From contig OX387606.1 of the NCBI GenBank assembly GCA_947568835.1, positions 5,704,001-5,768,000 of the forward strand: a stretch of DNA of 64,000 nucleotides. The letters run 5' to 3'. The notes under the pieces were generated by a model that saw only the letters and a program-made list of their open reading frames with translations, was not told where the DNA came from and ran no database searches. The position numbers and the translations under genes were made by a program. Below, piece by piece: positions 1 through 12,500 of this stretch (positions are counted from its first letter, which is position 1; each line of letters opens with the position of its first letter). This DNA comes from Protonemura montana. Taxonomy: Eukaryota; Arthropoda; Insecta; Plecoptera; Nemouridae.

Positions 1-1560
1 GACTTCAATTCGCTGGTTGTCGATTGTCTGTACACTCTTCGCGCAATATAGCAGTCATCCTGTCGCTAAACGAGGCACAGGTACGCTCGGCTGAAGGCTC
101 CACAGCAACCACAGCAACCACAGCGATCGAACCGGCTATAGCACATCCCGTGCAGAGATATTGCGAAACCACCAAGCGAAGGACACTAGCTGGCTCGCAT
201 GCCTTGCCACGCTCGCTGAAATACTTAATTGCTTCGGTGGAATAAATACAGAATCGAACGAACAATGGCCGAGTGTTACTTGTTCCATCGTACACGGCTG
301 GCTCTTCGTACAGCGCCGATATATTAACGGCATTGCTGACATTTTTGTCGTGCATATTTTTTAATTATTTTCGCCTTCGGTCGTTTTCATAATTTTTCCC
401 CGTAAATTTGATACTCAAATGTAGGCGAATTCGCGCGCGCGAATTAGATTTTAATAATTTATTGATATAATAAATACTTAAATAATATTTTCATTTTGGT
501 GTCCGGCGGGACCGTCGTTCTTGAAGCAAGGTCATCGCAGAGCAATGTTTGACCGTCTCGGAGGGGTACCCACTCAAAAAGCATCAAGCCACCGAAGAAA
601 ATGTGGGAAAACAGACTACCGAGTCCTTTACACACAGCTCGCGAGGCGTCGTTGCCAACGCTCGGTTGTATTACATGCCGTTGTATAATGTTGCGGGCAC
701 GCGATTGAACAGCGCTCTCTGCTGATAGCATCTTATCTGTCTCTACAACGCCGCTTTTAAGTCGAGTGTGGACACCCGACACCCACAAATACACTGGCCT
801 ACATTCGATGCAACGGGGAACGCTGCTTTAGACCGCGAATTGCTAACCGAACCCGAAGGCGACACAGACATATGTTGGTTCTGGACAGAATCTTTTATTG
901 TTAACATCGCGTTACAAATCGCTGACTTTTCGATTGTCATTATTTATAGGCCTTGTTGCTTTCATCCATGCAATTTTCGAGTAGGCGTGTGGAAAAGAGA
1001 GCGAGATGGGTGGAGGGGATAATGGATCCGTCACAAAAACCCCCTAATTAGCGTTAATGAACAGAATTGCAAATGATTGACAATGTTCCGTGCTTTTATT
1101 ATGATCGAATTCGTTGCAGCAAATTGGTGCCCACACAGCGTTGGCTGTGATTGGACCAGCTCTTAAATCGTACCTGACGATATACAATTACTAAATGTGT
1201 AACTGAAAAACCGTTGGTCAGTCCCAGGTTTTCGGTGTTTCGTTGTTAGGTTTTTGTTTGGTAACGGCCTGTTTTTTTACTTAACGGGCCACTAAAAACA
1301 ATCAAAACGTTGTTTTCATTGAAAACCTGTCCAGCTCAGAGGGACGTGGACAGAAAGAGGCCGGCATTGGGGGGGCTCACTTCGAATCGGGGCCTTCTGG
1401 GGCATGCTGCGTTTGTCTCACGGCTTCCCATGGCGAATAGCGCACATGGGGAATGCAGCACGGCGAACGCATGCGTGTCGTTGCAACGCGGTCGTGTCGG
1501 TTGCAGCTCGCGGCAAACAGATTTTGAGTGCCGGTGGCTTAGACCATTTCGAGACGTTGT

Positions 1561-1590
1561 GGTCGGTCGGTCGGTCGGTCGGTCGGTCGG
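1561..1590. repeat. (GGTC)n microsatellite
   Basis: Seven and a half perfect GGTC units in a row. Confidence 0.95.
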
Positions 1591-3330
1591 TTTTTACTGA
1601 CGAGTGGCTGGACGAATGATCGAATGCGGCGTTTGTTTTGAAAGAAACAGTGTGGCAAGACGCTACTTTGAGGAAATTGAAATTAAAATCAAGGTAGCTT
1701 TGTAATCGTGCTTAATCTGACCCTTCAATATAATTTTTGATTTTTATCATAGATCTTGATTTAAAATATCATTCTGTTCTGTTGACCGTTGACAGAAAAT
1801 TTGAAATGTGTAGCACTTCCAAATGCTCCTTCGAGCGCAAGCTTGTGTTCTATATTCATGTTGCATTGACGGCGTAGCACAATTGCATGAACGAGTTAGT
1901 ACTGCATTGGGTGCTGATAATAATTACGCTCATATATTCATGTCGCTGATTGGGATGACCGCATAAATCATCATTAATGAGGCCTCTAGTTAGCCATCGC
2001 GCAGGCGTCTCAAAAGTAGGTCAGTAGACAGTTTCCCTATCGCTTTTCAGGGATAATAGTTATACATATAGTTTGGGCCAGGGAGCTACTGACTCTTTTT
2101 TTTCGGGCTCGGTGATGGCCGACTCACGAGCTCGTAAGTTTCGATTTCAAATGTATCCTCGCCATCGACATGCTAACAAAAAAGTAAACAGACGATGTTT
2201 CGCGATACCAAAAGCGAAACTTCACTAAGCTTGTATGTATATGGGCGAGTGAATCATTCTTGACATTATTTTCTCTTCCCTTTTTTTCTATTTCTCGTCG
2301 TGGAATAAAGTGGGCATAATTCTTTCTCGGCGACAAGTCGACTGGGTTCGTGCCACGACCGTTTGGTTCGAGTCCCGAACAAGGGAGGACTGCTCAACTC
2401 CCCCCACCCTCTCAGCCCTTTTAATCATTTGCTCGCCGCTTGACCTCGACGCCGATCCAAGGTCACCGATTATTGCGTCTTCCGGACTACCGACACATGC
2501 AACCGGAAGAACAACAATTACCTATCTACGTGTTAAAAATAGACGACTAAGTACAATGGGACTGATTGTCCTAAAAAAAAGCGCCGATGTGTGCCAATCG
2601 AGAGACGGGATCGAGAGGTTCTAACGTAACCCATCGACAGTATCTCGTTCGGCAATCGAACGAGTGGAGAATAAAACTGGTCGCACGGGTCTTGACTTGA
2701 TCGGTCAGGTGGAGGCGCCTCTGTCTCTAGTGGAAAACTTTCCGAGAAGGCCGAGAGAGCCCGAGAAAAGCCGAATGCTACCAGGAGACCAAAAGACTGT
2801 CCAACATAAAAAATCCAGCCTTTTTTTCTCCGCTTCTTCCAATTTCGCTCAGCGTCTGCGTGATCTTGCAAACTAGTGTGAAACTTATACCGAAACTATC
2901 GGAACGGAATTATCAAAAGTAAAATTCTTTTAATTTCAAACCGAAAGTCCTGCTTTTGAGAAAACCGCAAAGAAAATCGGTCCAATTCGATGAAACTGAT
3001 CGTTTACTTAGCACAACAAGACAAGCAGCAGCAACACTTGATAAACGTGTCGTCGAACGACGCCGCCTCCCCGCTGACCTACGACGGCGTCACCGTGTTG
3101 AGAGGGTCGGGGCCCCTAGACCCCGAAGGCCGGCCCTAGTCATGCGTTGTCGGCGCAGTGTGTGCCGGCCGGCTGCCAGGCCCAGAAGGTCACCGGGGAT
3201 GCTACGCTCAGAGGCGGCCAAAGGGTCGCGGACCTCGGAAGGTCGTCGCACATGTCGGCGATCTGACAGCCGGTCTGGGGGTGTTGCCCCCGCCGTCTGC
3301 GACCTTGCCAGGGTGCCCGTCGTGGTGAGA

Positions 3331-3348
3331 GGGGGGGGGGGGGGGGGG
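3331..3348. repeat. Poly-G tract (18 G)
   Basis: An uninterrupted run of 18 G in otherwise mixed sequence. Tracts of this length recur in the window (10653-10669, 45019-45043), so the true length may be uncertain. Confidence 0.9.
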
Positions 3349-5806
3349 ATGTGATGACGATGTTCGCCAGGGCAACTAGCGGATTGAACTTGGCGGAGAT
3401 AAGCGGAGATGGACCATGGCGGGCAGGTGGCTTGTTAGTCGTCACTATACGCATCTAATAACGGGTAACAGATTGGTCAATGCAAATACGTAGCATTCGT
3501 ATGCGTTCGGATCGGGTCATGTCATTTAGATTCGTTTCTGGAATATTTGAAACGGTGCCAGTGAGCTGTGGTTCTGGTGGATCTGAACGAGTATCTCACT
3601 GGCGATCGATTTTTTTCGTTATTTCCGTATGTCGTGGATCCAATGTCCACAAACAAACTAAAGCGAAATCATTGTGCACAACATTAGCTAATTATCATAA
3701 GCAAATAACTGTGCTTGCTGTTTAAAGTTTTAACCTATACCCGATAATGCACTGTGTGGGAGTTGTACAAACTCAATAAAAGATCACGAATTGGCATTAT
3801 GGTAGTGGGCGATCCCTGCTACCAGCAGACCAAGCTATCGTTGCTGCCGCCCCTTTGGAAAATAGCGGAGGGCACGCAAAGCGCACACGATACTCGTGCT
3901 CTTTTGATGCACCCACACGCCCCGCGAAGCCTACTTGGAAGCCCGCATGAGGTGCCACTGGGGCGGTCCCATGTGGAAGAAGTACAAAACGAGGAAATTG
4001 AGGTTTATGTGAACAACACTTTTTTTTTTAATTAATTTTAAAGATAAGAGGATGTTTAAAAGATTTGGGGAATTGGGAGATTTAAACTTTTCGATACAAT
4101 TTTCGGAACATCGCACAACACTTTTGCCTACAAATTTGGCAATATCACCGGTGTTAAAAAAATGCATGTGCAACGCTAGTTGATTGATGGCTTCAGTGTC
4201 TTTCTACCAAGAACTCTGGTCAAGGCAACTTCTTCCTTCGTCTGATTTTTTGCGCGATAATCGTGAAAATTGTAACATTTCTGGTGCGAATTTTCGGTTT
4301 AGAAACATGTTTGAAATTTCCCAGAGGGCCACGACTTTTCCTGGCACCGGTGGACTGACGATGCACTAGCTTCGTGCACAGCACGGACTCGTTGATTCTA
4401 TGCATAGCCGATGAGCCGAGACGTGGCCGGGGCAAGACAACGCCGTCATGTAAATAAAGGAAGGCAGGGGCGTGTCGGCACATCCCTTTAGGTCACGGCC
4501 GGGGCACGAAACCGGCCCCGCGATCCGTCGCGTCTATCGATTCTCGCCGCCTGTGTCGCAAACTCGCTGGGTTCGGTTTTATCGCGTGCTGCAGGATAGG
4601 TGTAACCCGATGGACTTTGCATTAGTTTGACCACCGATGAAATAGTAAATAGTTGCGGATGAATGCATAAATCATCGCTGCTGGCTTGCTGCTGGCTTGC
4701 TGCTGGAATTTGGGGCATTTCTGCTGATAGGCGTTTGATTCTGCTGATATGCCAGCTCATCGTCAGATCCATGGGCTGTAAGTTTTGTAAATTCACTTGC
4801 GCCTACAGCAACAGGGAGGCAGCTTTCTGGATCTTCCAAAACGACGTTAATCTTTAAAATAACTGCTAATGTGCTGTAATTATTCGTTACGGAGTTAAAA
4901 AATTACTAGAAAATGTTTTTAAGAAGATGATAATATTAGAAGATACAAATATGGTGTAGACTGAAGGGTCTCAAAAAAAATTATACCGACAATTATACCG
5001 AGTACACTTAAAATAAATCGGAGACTAATCATTTTCACTGTGCAATGTGTGTTGATCTCTAAAAAACTCCATTTGGTTTCTTGACAGTCCATTCAACATC
5101 GTTCGTAACAAGCGCATGTGTGTATTTTTATCTGCAGTTTTAATACCTGTAATAGGTATTCTAATTAGCAATTATGGATAGACTATGAAGCTCTTTGCGC
5201 TCGCCTGACGAGATAACAATGGTTGTTTTGCACCAGCCATGTACACACATGTCAAATGTAAATACATCGCTCGGCGTTGCATAAATAGAAAGTACAGTCA
5301 ACACGGCGCTTGCTCAACGCGCAGACGATTATGCCCTACGTGTTAATTGGTAGTTTTCGAGTGGGCAGCGAGAGTGCGCCGCGTCCAAGAACGGTTCGGT
5401 ATACGCAGGCGCGCGATGCTGCAGAGAGAAAACTTTGGTGGAGTTTTCAAGGGTTGTGGTGAGATAGACGAGCTGACGACGCCAATAGGGGATTACTCCC
5501 ATGGTATGTGGAGGAATGAGGTTGAGCTTTGACTGCATTTCGGCACTCGGGGTATCTCATTGTTATACATTGTTAGATTTGGGTGGATTAATCTGGGTTT
5601 CACCTATTTTTTGCCAATGGACTGGCGCTTTGGGGGTGGTAGTGTTACGATGGTGCTACATGCCTATGCTATGAAACTTGCAATGTAGTGTACTTTGGCT
5701 GTCCTGGCACCACGTCGATAATTGCTTTTGGTTGACACTCATCCAACACCCAAAAAAACGTACTATCACGACTTTGTCGCTAATCCTCTCTCGTCTTTCC
5801 TTTCAG

Positions 5807-6546
5807 CTGTTCGCGCAGACCGGATGCGAGGCGGACGCAACAAGTTCGGACCGATGTACAAACGCGACCGCGCGCGCAAACTACAGATGATGCGCCAGCG
5901 ACAAATCGCCGTGCAGACCCTCCGCGGACACAACGGCGCCATCGGCGACAACATCACGCTCAGCTACGGCCCTCCCAGCAACCAGTCGGGCTCACCGTTC
6001 GCCAGCCTTCACATCAAGCAAGAGATCCAGATACCCCAAGTGTCGTCTCTGACCTCGTCCCCCGACTCGTCGCCTAGTCCCATCGCCCTAGCGCTCAGCC
6101 AGGGTTCGGGAGTGGTGATCACGTCGGCAGCATCCAGTAGCAGTCAACAGTCCTTGCAAATCGTGACCAACGCGTCTTCAGGCGCCGCCGGTCTTCTAGC
6201 CGACCAGAAGATCTGGGGCAACGCGAATTCTACGACCCCATCCCCGCACTCGCTATCCCCGAAGGCGTTCCAGTTCGACGGCATCATACCGAACGGCACC
6301 GGCGCCGGCGCAAACGCGTCCTCTGGTGGCAGTGGTACGACGGCGAAGATGTCGCCGATGATTAGGGACTTTGTGCAGTCGGTCGACGACAGGGAGTGGC
6401 AGAATTCGCTGTTCAGTCTGCTGCAGAACCAGACGTATAACCAGTGCGAGGTGGACCTTTTTGAACTGATGTGCAAAGTGCTGGATCAGAATCTGTTCTC
6501 GCAGGTGGACTGGGCGAGGAACTCAGTGTTCTTCAAAGACCTCAAG
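5807..6546 (+). CDS. Hr39: Hr39-like exon: FTZ-F1 box, hinge, start of LBD
   Basis: The exon begins after a strong acceptor (pyrimidine tract then CAG at 5804-5806) and ends before GTAAGT at 6547. It is 740 nt, with 2 nt completing a codon from the previous exon, so the upstream junction is phase 1 and the downstream one phase 0. It encodes the basic FTZ-F1 box, then about 130 residues rich in Ser, Gly, Ala and Pro, then the first LBD helices (FVQSVDDREWQNSLFSLLQN; CKVLDQNLFSQVDWARNS). The low-complexity hinge is GC-rich, unlike the flanking introns. Confidence 0.9.
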
Positions 6547-9500
6547 GTAAGTCCGCCGTCACGGCGACGACTTCTCTACCTCCTTCGCTTAGTCTCGCGC
6601 TTGTCCATCATCTAGCTAAACATTCGCAAAACCATCGAGCACATGTTTGCTTCTTCGCGATACCATATGCGCGTTCCGAGAGTTTCGATTCCAAAGCGCC
6701 GCTTGTGTCTTGGCGTGCATATTTACCCACTTCTTTCTTATAAAGCTCGACCAAGCTCCGACATCAAATACTTTTCGTCGTCGACCTTGGCTCAGCACAC
6801 ACGAGTATTCTGCGACTGAAATGCCGGTGAAATAATTCTGCCATATATTTACCGCCTGCGCCGAGATTTAACTTCGTTATCACCGAAGTAACATAGAATG
6901 GACGCCGTCCGTTGCTGGTCGTCTGCCTTTAAGCCTGGGGTTTTTGCGAGAACTTCTCACGGCTAGTTCTTCAATTCCTCCCGCGTTCACAGCTTTCCTC
7001 GCGCCCAAAAGTAGCTTACACGATTCACCGTCAGCGTCGCTGACAACTCGTCACATCCCGCGTAAGGCAGCAGGCAGCGCGGCGCGTTTTTCAAGCGAGG
7101 TTTCCTCGCCGCCCCCGGCCCGCCCCCGCCTCGGCTGCGCGATTGACTATTTACGCTTAGTCATCGCAAGAACTGCGCAAATCCGCGGCTTGTTGGTCGC
7201 CGATCTCTGTTCTGGCAACGCTGGCAATGCCGAGCGAACGCTGCGGCGGCGACCAGTGCAAACCATGTGCAGTTTAAGATTACCGAGGAAGAAAAACAAC
7301 GCACGGTACAATAAAGCCCCTTATTTTCCTTGTGCGAGCATGGAGAGGGTGTCTGGCCCTTACAGGACGCTATTGAGAACGGTTCACTCTTTCGCTATGA
7401 TCGGCAAATCCTAAGAATCCATCGCGCAGCACGATTGTTCGGTAACACAACGGTAGTCCGACTATAGTCAAGCTTCTCGTTGCGCAATTTAGTACCGTGT
7501 TGCCAGGCGTCCAGTCGGAGGATGTGAATTGCGCCGCGGAATGGCAGGTTGATTGCCGGCTTGTGTCGCTAGCTGTCAGGATCAACGTCAAACCAAATTC
7601 CTCAAGTCTCGTTGCCGTCGTGTATTCGCTGTTCTCGCGGTAGCTCGGCATAACCCTTTGGATGTCTCCTTATCTAAACCACCGAAAACAATGGGGGCAT
7701 TTATAGGAGATAAGTCCCTCCGGTCTCCATGTCCAGAAAGAATCTTTGATCTGCTAGATATGACTGCTAGCCCTCGCGGTAGCTTCGGCAACTGTGCTGC
7801 GCGTCTCTTAGCCAGAGTGTCGTCGGAGATGTGCTATCGCAGTTGCTATGGTGCGGATAGTTTTAGCGGGAACGACAGAAAAAAAATCCCAGGCGTAAAT
7901 TTCATGAATGGTCGATATAATGCCGATGATTACGTCATGTTGGTATCAGTTGGGAGCGAGGGAAGGGGAGATGAGTATCGCGGGAGGAGAGAAGCGATAG
8001 TTTTTAATTCGGTACATAAAAGTCCCCTCCCGAGGATGGAATTAGCGTTAACTCTTGGCTTAACCTTGACACACTGACACAATAATAATAAGCACACTGA
8101 TTAATACATTTGCAAAATGGCGGTGTGACTTGGCTAGCTTACTCGCAGCTTGCTCTCAATGTTTCACGCCATCTTCGCCTCGGGGGGTCGTTGGGTGCCC
8201 CACTGGGTGCAGACCACCCTCCGCGATATTCGCGATCGCGTGGGCGTTGGGACGAGGGAAGCTGCGTCGGATCGCTCGGCCGAAGTTGCGCGATGACGTC
8301 TGATGGCTATGACGACTGACCGGCTAACTAGGTCATTGTTAGTGTGTCAAGAATGCCGTGCGGGGCTCGTTGCGCAATCAGCGCCACACGCCGATGCAAG
8401 AAACGGCGGCAAACGGCTGCGGCAAAACATGCGAGTGTCAAATAATAAATATGTTGCGCCATTCTGGCCGCGCGAGCTTTCCCCGTGCGCCGCCGAAAGC
8501 TAGCGCGCGCTGCGTGCACGAACGGTTGAATTCGATTAGCGTTTGTTTGCCGAGCTCCCAGATCTTCTCTCCGCTGTCGCGATTTGATCCGAAGATTTGC
8601 TAACTTTGCGTCATTTTCGCGAAACAGTTGCGCGTGACGATTGTGTCGTTCACGAAATCCGTAATACGGATGGCGCACGAGCAGCGACTACCGGAAAATA
8701 GTACGCGTTTATCAAATCTTCTAAATCTTTTTTGTTGCTAATATCAACATGTTTTGACACATAATTTTACTGGCAATATCCTGCAGGATGGAGGAATTCA
8801 AATTCGCTCAGCGCAAACCTTTTATTTGTTTTCTTTTTATTAACATTACCCTGTTCGGATCTCGCTATTCGTGGTCGTGAAGAGCTGCAGCATGCAGTTC
8901 CGCTGCAGTTTAACAGCATGCAAGCGCGCAGGCGTCGGCAGGATGCTCGTTATCTTTGCTAAATGGCAACGGGTCAGCTTTCTGCAATCTGATTCAATGC
9001 GCGGTGCAACATTCGGACATTGTAACGACGTCCGTTGGCACATTCAAACCAAATAAGATGTCGAAACTTTCGGTGTGACTCAATAATGGTTTTGTTCGAA
9101 AAATATTCTGTTTTGTGGATGCGTGAGGGGGGAGGCGTAGAGAGGGGTGACAGTGGGAACTGCATCACTGGTGGGTGCTCTTTAATGTGACGAAATATAA
9201 ATGCTAATGCCGAATTCTGCTGATCTTTTTAATAATGGGTCACAGCAGATCTGAATTGATTCGCTTGAGAAGAATGTATTTCTATCGCAATTCGGTTTAA
9301 AAAAAACAGGCGTGGTAACCAGTTTGATACTAAGATGTTGCAAAGTATAAGTATTTGAAGTGTCGTACACTCTCGCACGTCCCGATCGCACATTGATACA
9401 GCCACCTACTGCAGCCATCCGCGGTAAAACCTAAAAACGGCACCTCGAGAGAATGCACTTCTTCGATGCCGATGCATCATCGCCTAACAGTGGCCCGTAT

Positions 9501-12500
9501 CAGAGTCCCGATAAATTGGTCATCAACTATTGTGCAGGTCCAGCCTTGACGCATTATATGGGCTCTCATAATTTCCAGCACCTACACGCATTGCGCGTAA
9601 TCCGCCAACCGCTTGCAATTAAAATCAATTCACAACGCATTCGATGTTGTGTCTGTCGTTTCTTTTATCGCGCGTCAAATCGAGTTTAAAATGATCGCGT
9701 CTATCTCTGTTTTAAAATGGGAAAGCGATTAAGTAATCTCTATCTGTCACTCTCTTTCTCTTGCTGTTTTGCCTGCTTTGTTTTGTTCTACTTAAAAGTG
9801 GAATAAAAGCGCAAGTGTGAATCCTGAAAGCGAAACCGACGGCGGATTGCGACCGATCGGGGCTGGCGGGGTACGCGGCGGCGGGGGGGAACGCGTTGAG
9901 TCACACCAAACCGCGGCGATCTAGGCCAAGTTCGTGGCATTGCTTCACCGGGCAGCCGCAGCGGAGCGCTAGCTGCAATACGCGCAGAGAGCGGTCGAGC
10001 GCAGCGCTCGCTTACGTACAGCGCTTATCGGCAATGGGCTTGATTGCAGATTGACAACGAAAATTAGCGGTTGATGGAATTGCTTTGTGCGTTCCATTCC
10101 TTGCGCGCGGGTTTGTGCACCCTCCCTGGAACGTGAAGTCCATGCGGATACAATTACACGATGTGCGATTCGGATCTCGTCTAAACCTGGCCCTATTCCA
10201 ACAGCTCGTCTCAGAGAATTGTCACAAGAGAACTCTCGATTTCGACTTGTCTCTCCCGCAAATTGTTTGGTCGTGGGAAAGTTCGGAAAACCGCACCTTC
10301 TTACGATGTGTCTCGGTTTGAGAAGGGAGGGGGGGGAGGGTGGCATGCTCCCCGTCGCTCTGTTGGCACTATGTCGGGGCCAATTGGGGCAAACATTGCG
10401 TCGTAAAACTATACGACCGACGTCTCAACGAGCTCTCAATCGACTTGAATGACTTTTGAAAATGGAAAGGACCGCGATTTCGTTTCGGTTATGGGGTTCC
10501 CTTTTTCTTACACGTTTGACCCACTTTTTCGGAATCGGTCTTATATACCGGCTCGCGATGTTGTCCGTGTCCGATTGAGCCGTAACGTGGCCTTTCGAAG
10601 ATGCGTCCTCCGCGCTCAGGCCCTGGGCACATAGAGGTGTAACTCTAGGTACGGGGGGGGGGGGGGGGGCGCGCCACCACCACACAAACCGCTCCGAGTC
10701 TCTTTTATAAACAAGTGAAAGTCTCCGTCCGGGGGCCCCAAATTGTTCAGCGCGGTCTCGCGCGATGACATTTTCGTGGTCGTAAATCGATATCGGGACC
10801 TGTACACGCGTTTTTGTGTTGAAGTGCGTGAGACGCGACAGGTAATGCAGAGAGCGTTTGGATTGTGTGGACAGGTGGACCGTTGTTCCGTCGGTCTATG
10901 GGCATGCTACAATGTCGGTCACTGTGCTTGGTTGCACCGGACAAATCCATGCGCGGCATCATTTCCGATTCAAGGACGCGTCGAAAAATTTACCATTGTT
11001 TGAGTTTACCTGAAAATTCGTGTCTTTTTTCCACGTCTTTCCCACCCCTCCCGCGCCCGATCTAATCACTTCGAGCGTCTTTGATGAGCTGCGTATACCG
11101 ATGCTATCGTGGGAGTCGAGAGTATTGTAAATAATTTTAAATAGCAGAGATACGGCTTTAGACGAAGAAATGAACGGACAAGCCGGCTTTATTATGATGG
11201 TGCGCTGCCTGTACGTCAAGGCTAGAAGACTTTCACCCAGCTAGCTTGTTGTAATATCTGGCCGAGGAATCCAGCGAACCATTGAGATCTCTCATGCTGA
11301 TGCACACCGATCCAAGAAGTAATAAAAGAATCTAGCACCGTCCGGTTAGCGCTGGGGTACAGTAATGCACGTGTTTGCCAGCTAGCTAACGAATAGATCT
11401 ACGGTAATTAGTTGACAATTGCTCACGCCTTTGTTGCCCGTTAAAGGTATGATGGGTAATGCGCGTAAAATGGAGTCATTCTGCTACTAGTGCTACTTGC
11501 TTGCTACTTACTTACTTGCTGGAGGAACTTTGGTATTTCGAGGCGTATTCTTATGATCTCATGATACGGTGTTGATGCCGGTGGAAAGTTCAGCAAAACG
11601 TGCGGTATTGGGTAAAGTCTCCGCTCGGAGTCAGTTAAATGTCATGCGAGTTGTACGATTTCTTGGGCTGGCTGGCTAGCTACGAGTAACGCCCCGAAAG
11701 CTAGATCGCGCAGCGCACGGGGCGTTTTCGGACGTGTGTGTGTCGGGAAAAATATGATTGGAAAAGTTTTGCGCCCAAGTATTCGTGTTCGGCGTGCGAT
11801 GTATCGGCGGGGGTGGTTTTGATTTGATCGTCTCGCCCGATCGTAGTTTAGGGAACTTGGTATCGTGTAGCGGCGACTGGTGGCTAGAAGTGGATCGTTA
11901 AACGCACCCAAGCCAGCCAATCTTGGGGGACACGAGTGTTTCGAAGCACCGTGCATCTCGAGTCGGACTGTGCCGGATTACGCGCAGAAAATTCGTGCCC
12001 AAGTATCCACACGCACCGAACGGTAGATAATGACTACCAAATACCTGTACGCACTTCGCACCGTATCACGTGATGGAATCACGCATGATTACGCGCTATT
12101 TCGACGCGCACGCAGGTATATAAAACCAGTCGCTGTGCTGTGCAATTTGCATTCGTGTTCGTGTCGGAGCAAACAACAATGTATACATAAATAATTCATC
12201 CAGCCGTTCGACAATAGTAATCAACTTAATGATGCGGCGGCGTCAGGCCTGGATGTTCGTGAAATCGAAAAGTCCAGCGACATTTTTCTGCGGCGTTCTT
12301 TCGCGGTGATTGCGTCATTGTAGAGTGGCCAAGGTCACTGCGCCTTTTTTTATAGTGTTTATTCACTGCGAAAATGTTAGGCACAGTTTCGAATAGTTCT
12401 GGGAAAGATATTCGCTAATTGTTTTGTTAAACACCTTTCGTGAGCGCCATTTTGCCGCGAAACGTATACATTGTTTTGCTAATTAATACCTGTCAACGAT

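Larger units (their letters stand above)
1..5806. other. Upstream intron sequence of the Hr39-like gene
   Basis: No exon could be supported here. The first recognised exon begins mid-gene (phase 1) at 5807, so this stretch is most likely intron, with the zinc-finger exons beyond the left edge. I looked for a nuclear-receptor zinc-finger exon (two Cys-x2-Cys pairs) and saw none. It holds a GGTC microsatellite (1561-1590), an 18-G tract (3331-3348) and a 50-codon ORF at 2990-3139 with coding-like composition but no clear donor. Most other open frames look like chance ORFs. Confidence 0.6.

Noticed and set aside
2956-3454. Arg-rich 132-aa frame (+) and 104-aa frame (-) around the poly-G tract
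   Set aside because: Composition follows the local GC content and the frames cross the G tract. Only the different-frame ORF at 2990-3139 seemed worth noting.
7553-8077. 174-aa + strand frame in the Hr39-like intron
   Set aside because: No domain recognised, mixed composition, no splice or start context, and overlapping frames on the other strand.
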